DNA of 64,000 bases, taken from positions 30,938,001 to 31,002,000 of the forward strand of contig NC_088679.1 in the NCBI RefSeq assembly GCF_950023065.1. Direction: 5' to 3'. The stretch's first letter is position 1. The number at the start of each line of letters is the position of its first letter. Source of the stretch: Planococcus citri (Eukaryota > Arthropoda > Insecta > Hemiptera > Pseudococcidae). The notes beneath the pieces were generated by a model. That model ran no database searches and was not told where the DNA came from. It saw only the letters and a program-made list of their open reading frames with translations. This document shows, in pieces, positions 52,473 through 61,400 of this stretch. The position numbers and the translations under genes are program-made.

Positions 52473-55400
52473 CATTAAATAATACATATGAAGAGTGATA
52501 TTCCAAAACTCGCTTTGTCCATTTTCACAACTTTTCAGGAGAGAGGAAAAACAGTTTCCTTTTAAACAGGTAAATTGGCTTTTTAGGCGAGTTTAGCACT
52601 TTATTTGGGTGGATTTATGATGTAGGAGTGTAGGTATACATTTCATCCACTAAATACTGCTGAAAAAAATTTCAATAAAAATGTACAAAGCTCGTTTTGG
52701 AACATTATTTTTTTTAAAATTTTTAGTGAATTGGCTATTTAGGTGAGTTTAACACCTCATTTTGGTAGGTTGATGATGTAGGAATGTGAGTTAATACTTC
52801 ATCTACCAGGTACCACTGCAAACCCAACTTTGATAAAAATGGACAAAGCGAGTTTTGGAATATCACTCTTCATATCATGTTAATGGTAAACATGGCGTAA
52901 AAATCGTTTGAAAATCGTCAACAATTGCCCAGTGAAGTTGCCCAACACTTTGCAGTAATTCAGTAATTTCTGAAAACGCAGCTTTCAAACTTCTCGATAA
53001 AATGGCATAAAAACACCTAAAATTGATCCGAAACTTCATAAAATGTCTCGAAATTTGCGTAAAATCTTGCAAAAGTCGCATAGATTATGAAGAATTGATT
53101 ACAAATTCTCAAAATTGCATGAAAGTTTGTCAAAAGTGTAGGAAGTGTTATAAAAACCATTATCAACCTGGCTTCTCAGGTATTGCAAATTTCCCTAAAT
53201 TGATGCAAAGTCAGCAAAATCAAGCAAACTTGTGCAAAAATTTTTTTTTTAATTTGTTAAAAATGTGGAAAATGATTGAAAATTTGATGAAATACCTACT
53301 TACTTATATTTTGAAGTTTTATTAAAATATCTTTAAAATGTCCAAATTTCAAACAAACTGTAAAAGATCACTAATGAATAAAAAATAATCAAATACACAT
53401 CATCAAATCGAAATTTTGCAGAAATTACACGAAATATCACAGAAAAATTGCGAAGCATTATTAAAAATTTTATGAAACGAAGCTGAAAAATTGTCAAAAT
53501 GACATGAAAACAAATTTTAAATGACCAAAAATTGATGAAATATCTCAGAATTTGAGTAAAATGTTTGGTTTGCTCGGGTCCATTTGCTTTTTTTTCATTT
53601 TCAATTTTTCAACATGAAATAACTATTCGAATTTCAAAATGTTGAAGTAAATAATAATATGAAATACCATCGAAATTGAAGAATTCGAGTTAAATTTGAT
53701 TTTGAGCGAACACGATGTGATATTCATCAATTTTTAAAATTGATAAGGAGAAAATAAAACGAAAAATTGAAGTGAAACGTTATATTTTTGGCGTCTACTT
53801 GTTTAAATAAAATCATAAAATGTTTGAAGTCATTTAGCAAACATTTTTTACAATAATTTGGCTAAAAACTTGAATGTAAATTTTGACGATCCCCCCCCCC
53901 TCTTAAAAATTCCATAAATGCTCGAAAAATGACCTGCTGAAAGTCTTGCTAAAAGTCCTACTCGAGTCCTACTTTTTCATTTTGAAATTTTGTTAGACAC
54001 CCTATTTTTCCTAAAATTGCGATATTTTTTGGAAAATGCCTCTTCTTTGAGGACCCATATCTCTCCTGTCGGGGTACATACAGAGCAAAAAAAAAATTCT
54101 GAGTGACTTTCAACTCTGAATGAAAGTCTCCGCTGAATGTGGTAAAAATCCTCCGACATTTTCTTTTCGCTATCCTCCTTTTATATTTATGGCTTCAAGA
54201 TCTATGACAGGCTGATTTTGGATGAAAATTTTAGTGATCAAGGTTCATTTGAATGCATAATTTTTTATCAAAACATAGGACAGTTTCAGTGCCTAGTTCC
54301 TTGCTGCAGATATTCTTCCAAATTTCCAGTTGAATTTGTCTGTCTGGTCTCGATTGGATTATCATCAGTCAAATCTAGCTCGAATGCTTTTACTCGTATA
54401 TGTAGATGACTCCTTTTAGAGAACCCATTGAAAATACATTTACGAAGGTTCCGATTATTAATTCCGATAAAGAAAAATCCTTTCTTTATTTTGATCCGTA
54501 TGGTTACATATCGTCGAGATTTTACATTCATCGTCAACGCAGCGATTTGCGACACTAATTAACCTAGATTTTAGCATTTCACGGCGAGGGGCACAATGAA
54601 TTTATCATAAATCAGACCCGTGCATGGCACCAGGCGTTCACTCAGCACACGACTTTGATATGAAAACCATCGATAGGTCTTTTTTTATCTTCCTCACAAA
54701 TCGTAACCAAACATGGATACGACGACTCGAACCCATTAAAAAAAAAATTTGAAACACTGATCGTATTTCGCGGAATCATACTCGCACCAAGGGGTATCGG
54801 TATCACCGCAGCGAGCTGCTGGGTGGTGATTTTTATACAAATTTGTAGTTTGATATGCGCGGTCTGGCGATCGCTGGTTTGTTGATCTCGCGCGACTACA
54901 CAGAAAGTCATTTTCGTAGCTGTTGCATTAATTCATATCTACCTACTCATTACTCTGTTATAACTCGAAACGCGAGTAAATCGATGGTCATCTGTGAGAA
55001 TAGGAAGCAAAAGGGCAATTCGTAGGCGTCGAGGAGCAGTACAACGGTACTTTTGGGTGCGCTGTGGCTGTCTCTGTATATTATTAATAACTGAATAACT
55101 GCAGAAATGGCGATTGGCAAAACGCTGAGTACTCGTATAGTGAATGAAGCCTCTCTCGGGTTACAAATTACAACCGCACTCGCGTACACAGTATTCGGTT
55201 CATTATTTGGAGAAGACGACCAAGTGCCCGAGAGGCCAGGCGCGCTCTCTAATACAGGTTTACCGGAACCGAATAATTTGCTTCGGCGTGAGCCCGTCAA
55301 TTATATGGTCATTGAGTGGTGTATAGCGTGTAATGTATTATTTGTAGTATGTATAGTACACGTTCATGTTTGGTGTGCCAGTACGAACTTGGTAGATTCT

Positions 55401-58400
55401 TCGATGATAAAAACACCTTCTTGGCACGTGAATGTTTGGTCAAATCAAAGGTATTGCTTGATCAATAAATAGGGCTGTGCGGAGAGGGAGGCAAAGAGGA
55501 AAATTCATCCCATTCCCAGATTTCTTGGAGGATCAGAGAAATGAAAAGTCTGAGATGTGTTGATAAGCAATTGCGAGGTTGATTTTTCAAAATTCTGGAA
55601 CATTTTTTTGTGTTTGCTAAAAAATTTGAGACTTTGATTGTTGAAAAATATATATATTTTTTATTCTCGTTTTCCGATGATTTGGTCAACAGTTCCTTGA
55701 ATGACAAATCTTATTACGTAGTACACAACGAATAATAATAATGGACTAATAAATGAATCATCAAAATAACTAAACACTCACGCGACGAACGTTTTAAATT
55801 TCTCTCAATTAGATACTGCCAACGTAACATTAAATACATGTGCAGATATATAACTGCATAGTACACAAGAAGCATCACTCACATCCTTATCACCACCTAT
55901 TACTCTCTCTGATGACTCAGAATTTAAAATTTGCGGCAGCTATTCATGAATGAAAATTTCGCTCCTTACACGTCCAATTTGCAATTACATCTTTTCCTTC
56001 TGGTATCCATGTGTGAATTTTACACTCGTCAACCGGAACACACCAGACAATTTTCAATTTTACATATGTTACAAGATAGCTAGCTACGTCACTGGCCGAT
56101 TACGCACTCCACCGGAGTGTCAAAGTTGACTCATTATGATGGTGACGAAAGCTCACGCTGCTGTACCGTTTGTGGCCTTGAATAATTTCGCAGCTCGCTT
56201 CAGCGAGACTTCTCAAATTACCACGCTCCATACTAAATCAGGGATGGAAAGAGAGAGACAGCGAGAAGAAAAAGCAGCCAACAGAGCGTATTTTTTGGCA
56301 ACTACCTACATTTGCAAGGTATCTTCCTTCAGTCGTATACGTACGTGGATTTCGAATAACGAATATACTCGACGAGCAATGTTTATATACTCGTACGTAT
56401 TACTAAATTAATTAGCGAGCCACCGCAAAGGGCCAGTCGGCTCACCTTTTTACTTTCCTAGGTATATGTAAAAACGTACCTAGTCTATACTTCATAATAC
56501 GCCGGACAATAGAGCACGTACTTTATACCGATGATTAACGAGAACGTGTAAGTATACAACCAACGCGTAATGAACTGTATCTATTTTAATTTCTTCGACT
56601 TAAGTAGTGTTTAACGGCACGACATGCACGATTTCAAAACCACAGTCGTACACGCTGTACAGCAGAAACAAGAAAATAACGAGAGAAAAAAACAAACGGA
56701 TTGAGATGAGAAATACAGGCAGAAGAACGACGAGATGAATGGAGCAGGCAGAAGGGACCAAAATGAGAGAGACATTATTACCGATGGTATTTTTATTTTT
56801 AGTTTCGAGTATTAAACTCGGACTATGCCATAATCGTACGTGTTACACCTTCCTGAGATGTTGTCAGACAGTAAGATCAACTTACATACTCGTATGTATA
56901 GTGATTAGATACATTTTCCAGCTTTAAGAAGATATTTGCCAATTTTTTGGCAGTCTTTAATCAGGGAAAAAACTGGACTTTAAACACACAATATGTTATC
57001 AAAAAAATAGCAAATATCATTTTTGGACAAAATTTGAGGAATTTTTCGGTGAGGAGGATCTTGAGAAATGAACGGAGACAATTTTCATTTTTTTTCTCAA
57101 ATGATTTTGTGTACCCCTGGAAGTGAAGCTTTTCATGAAAAAAGTCTAATATCACTATGATTCTGGTACGATTCTCCGAACGATTATTTCCCTCATTCCC
57201 TGAACACTCATTTCTCCGAATCTCATTTTCCTGAATTCAAATTCGCGGATCCGATTTCACAAAACCATATCTCCCTTTTTCCCGAATCTGGTTTCCCGAA
57301 TTTAATTTGCCCAATAAACGACTCTTCTCCCGAATGTTTTTTTCGAATTTGTATAAGCTTTGCCTATCACTTTGTATTTTATTTATGATTTTTGAGTATC
57401 TACTGGGTGAGATCGTCTTCGACTTTTTTTTTTTTTTGGAAAGTCGAGATTTTTAAAAAAGGTTGAGAATTATGTCAGTATATTGTGGGAAAAATTTTGG
57501 GTCTCAGGTCAAATTCTGACCCTCATTTGTCTACCAGGGTTTCAAATTTTAAAATTGACTGCGAAAATCGAAAAAAATGCCTTTTCGTTTTTATGGTAGA
57601 TAATTGATCGTGTATGGTCGTAGTTGTATTCATTCTATAATATAAAAAATGTATTTGCAATTTTACCGCTTTTTTAAGAAGAGTTGAAGTAAAATTTCGA
57701 AAAGTAGCTAAAATTGGAAAAACAATTTTTGTGCTTCTAAATGGATAGAATACTTACCATCAGTTTTTATTTAAAAAATTCAAAGGAATATTTTTTCTGC
57801 AAATTTTTATCCTGACAGAATTTATTTTTTCTAATGTTCTGTTTGAAAATGAAAAAAATTTCATTTGATTTTGAATCAACTTCCATCCCACCAATTCTCC
57901 ATTGAATTGTTTTAAAAAAATTCCTGTCAAAAGTCTTGCTTTTTTGGCATGATTGTCAGCAGACCTCTTTTTGTATTTCCTTCCGGGGGGGGGGGCTAAA
58001 TTGAAATTGCAGGTCCCTAATTTTCAGACCCCCCCCCTCCCAACTGTGTTTTGAGAAAAAAAAATTGAAGTAGGTAGAGTACGTGAATTATTTTTTTATT
58101 GTTTAAAAATTTTTCAACTTTTTTGAAAGGAAAAATGTTGATTACTTTGTTTTGCTCTTCAAGTACTAATGTTCCATTATTCAAAAATTTCAACGTGACA
58201 ACCTTGACAGATTTTGTTCTTAGATAATTTTGACCTTTTAAAAAAATTCAAAAATTTTTGAAAAAGTTACAAAAATTTATTAATTTTTTATTGTTTTTAA
58301 ATTCTTTCATTTTTTTAGTTTTTATGGCAATCTTCCACAAAAAAAAGCCCTGACTGTCAGTAAGTTTTGTTTTTTACTGAAATTTCTAGAAAGTTTTGCG

Positions 58401-61400
58401 TTTTTGCAATAATTTTAATTGTCCGAAAATTTTTCTGTTTTGTTGAAATTTGTCAAAAAGTCCCTTTTTTCAGCAGAAATAATTTAAAAAATCTGAATTC
58501 TTATTGTTTCAATCCGAGATTCCGCGTCTTCTTGCGGAATTTTTCATTTTTAAAAATTTTTTTCTTGTCATCTTTGTAAATGGAAAAATTTTATTCTGAA
58601 AACATTTTGATTCAAATAAATTTTGACCCAATCTGATTTCCACTAAATCATTTGAAAAAATTCCAGTCAAAAGCCCTGCTTTTTGGCATGAATAATGCTC
58701 AAAAAAAAATTGTTTTCCCTAAATTGCCAAAAAAAATCTCATTGATTTCTAGAAATTGTCCAAAAGTCCTGGGTTTTGACAAAAGTAGTAAAAATAATAC
58801 TTGAGAAAAGTTTTATACTCGTAGTTTCAGTCGAACTTCGAACTTCTGTAGTTCTCTTTTTCATTACATTCAGAATTTTGATTATTGTTCATTTTTTCTG
58901 GATCTTCTTTGAAAAAAATTGATTATTTGTAATTTGAAAATATGTATCAAGTTTCAAAATGAATTTTGACATGACCCCACCACCCCACCCCTCCCTCCTC
59001 ATTCGATCCCGAAAGAAAACGATTGGTTTGGAACACTGCCCACTGGTAGAGTAATGAGACGAGTTCGAGTCAGCGTCTCAAATAATCCTTCTTCGCACAA
59101 CTCCTCTTTCCCTCCCCTCCAAAAAAATTCATTGACGACACACTCTGGACTTGAAAATTTTTTAAAATAACTTCGAAGTTTTCTCAAAAGTCAAAAATAA
59201 AATAATGATCACATCAAATTGAGATGACAAAATTTGGTTAATAACAATTTGAAAAAAAAAGTAGAAATCTGAAAGAAAAAGAGCTCCAATGCAGTGTTAG
59301 TTTCAAAAATAAAAATTGAATTTTTTAAAAATTAGCCTAAATAAAAACTTGAAGGTCAAAGTTTTCCCTCTGCTTTTGAAAGATACAAATTAGACGGGCA
59401 TTTTGAATTATGCTTTCTTAATCAAAAGTTTTTTGACCTTTTTTTCAAGTTTTTGAACGAACATCAATCAATTTTATCAAACATTTTTTTTTTTTGGAAC
59501 TTTTACTTTGGTCCACCGTTTATTTCAGAGAACATGTTCTTTTTCGTGTATTTGTTTAGATTCAACATTTTCACCCTCCTCCCTCCCCCCCCCGAGAATA
59601 AAAATGAAAAATTGGAAAAATGTTCAATTTCGGAAACATTTTTGTCATACTTTTTGGTATTTTCCTCTCCAGAAAGATGACGTAAGATTGATCAAAGATC
59701 TAGCGAAATGGTATTGCAGTGATAAGAGATGATAGAGCAAGTACATAGTTTGAAGCTCGAAGACCGAGAGCGGAGACCGAGTAGTGGTACATTCTGCATC
59801 GATACGACCTAAGCGTATCGAATTGTTTAAGCGTTACCTTGGCATTGCGAGTCGACTGGTACTCGCGATGCTGTAACTAACTTTTGGCCGATTCGAATAT
59901 TCGCTCATTTATTAATTTTTTACCTTTTTACGCTTTAATACACCGGTACACGTTGCGAGACATGATCTGTAAAAGTCGAAGAATGGTGGTGACCGCACGT
60001 CGTCATCGAGTCTCTCCGCGTGACCAAACTTCTCCATCTTCATCCTACTACGCGAGCACCGTGTGAGAATTGTAATTCCTCTGCCTTATGATGGAAAGTG
60101 CGGGAGGCAGAGAATTCATTAATGCCGAGTGCGAGTTCCAACTTTGTTTATGACGGTTTTTATACATACGTATGTGTATTGTGATGCGAGAAGACAGATG
60201 ACCTTGCTAGAGCCGGAAAAATAACGCGAAAAGAGGTAAACGTAGGTATTCGTACATGCGATTAAAATGACTGTGAGGAATATTGAAAGAAATTCTCGGA
60301 TGAACGCCAAACACTAAACAGCTTACGCCGACGCGACACGATGCATTTTGTTGTTGGTTCAACTTCGATCGCGAAATAATGAACTCGCGAATGATTGGAA
60401 TTTTCGCATTTTTGCTTATGTGTTGGTTGTTGGTGGATTGAATTGGAATTGGATGTAGTTAGAGGCTCGAGTATTATGTTTTGAAACGAACGATCAATGC
60501 TCGATGATTAGGAGGATGACGACTATGACAATGAATCCTATTCTGAGATGTTAAGTGTGTTTTTCTGGATGTTGTCGTCAATGTTGATATTGTTGTTGAT
60601 AGCGTTGTGTATATCGTTGTTAACGATGATAGGAAAATTATAATATGTAATTGGCATAGTTGATATTACGTTGTGTTTGTCGCTGATAGAAAATATGATG
60701 TCGATTTGCGAAGAAATATTTACACGTATATCTGCGATCACGATACACGTGCTTGTTTCATGGGTTGAGTCGTAATCAGATATGTTCAATTGGGCTCTGT
60801 TCTTGGGTATCTGCGATTGTTTCCAATTTTCATTGACCACTTGTTTGAATTTTGACTCGATTTGGAAGCATATTAGGGACCTTTAAATGAGTCTAATAAA
60901 TAATTTTTCAAAAATGCAGAAATTATTCTAAAAATTATTGTTGAATTAACCTTCTATGTAGTTACTGAAAATTACCATAAATTGGTGAAGAAATTGGCAT
61001 AATTGAGCAAAATTTAGCAAAAATTGATTGCAAATTTATGCCATAAAAATTGTTTAAATTGACTGAAAATTAGCGAAACATTTTCTTAAAAATTGAGCAA
61101 TCAAAAGGTCTTCCTTTTTCATTTTAGTGATAGTTTATTGAAATGCATCTCTCATCAAAAATCAGAATTTGACCCAAAAAATTTCAATTTTGAAAGTTAC
61201 AGGAAAAATCAAATGAAAAATTATCGAGCTCTTGCTAGTGTGTTTCAAATGTAAATTCTTCAATTTATTTGAAAAAATATGCATAAACGCCTTTTTTTGG
61301 GGTGCATAAAGGGGGGCTTTAAAAAAGGATTCAAAATTACGAACATAGAGGGAGCTTAATTAAACTTTTTCATCTATATAGTTGAATAAGTATATACCTC

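Larger units (their letters stand above)
51464..54003. mobile_element. Probable decayed DNA transposon, about 2.5 kb, AGGGTGTCTACC family
   Basis: The left boundary ATATCTGCCAGGTC, followed by GCCATCCTTTTGGCCAAAA, matches 17820-17960. The right boundary TGTTAGACACCCT, preceded by text matching 18660-19183, resembles the right ends at 19171-19183 and 19539-19551. The interior (51560-53560) is degenerate AAAATTG short-period repeat. A separate 390-bp element at 52486 has inserted into it. No target duplication was found, so the boundaries are inference from the shared ends. Confidence 0.5.
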
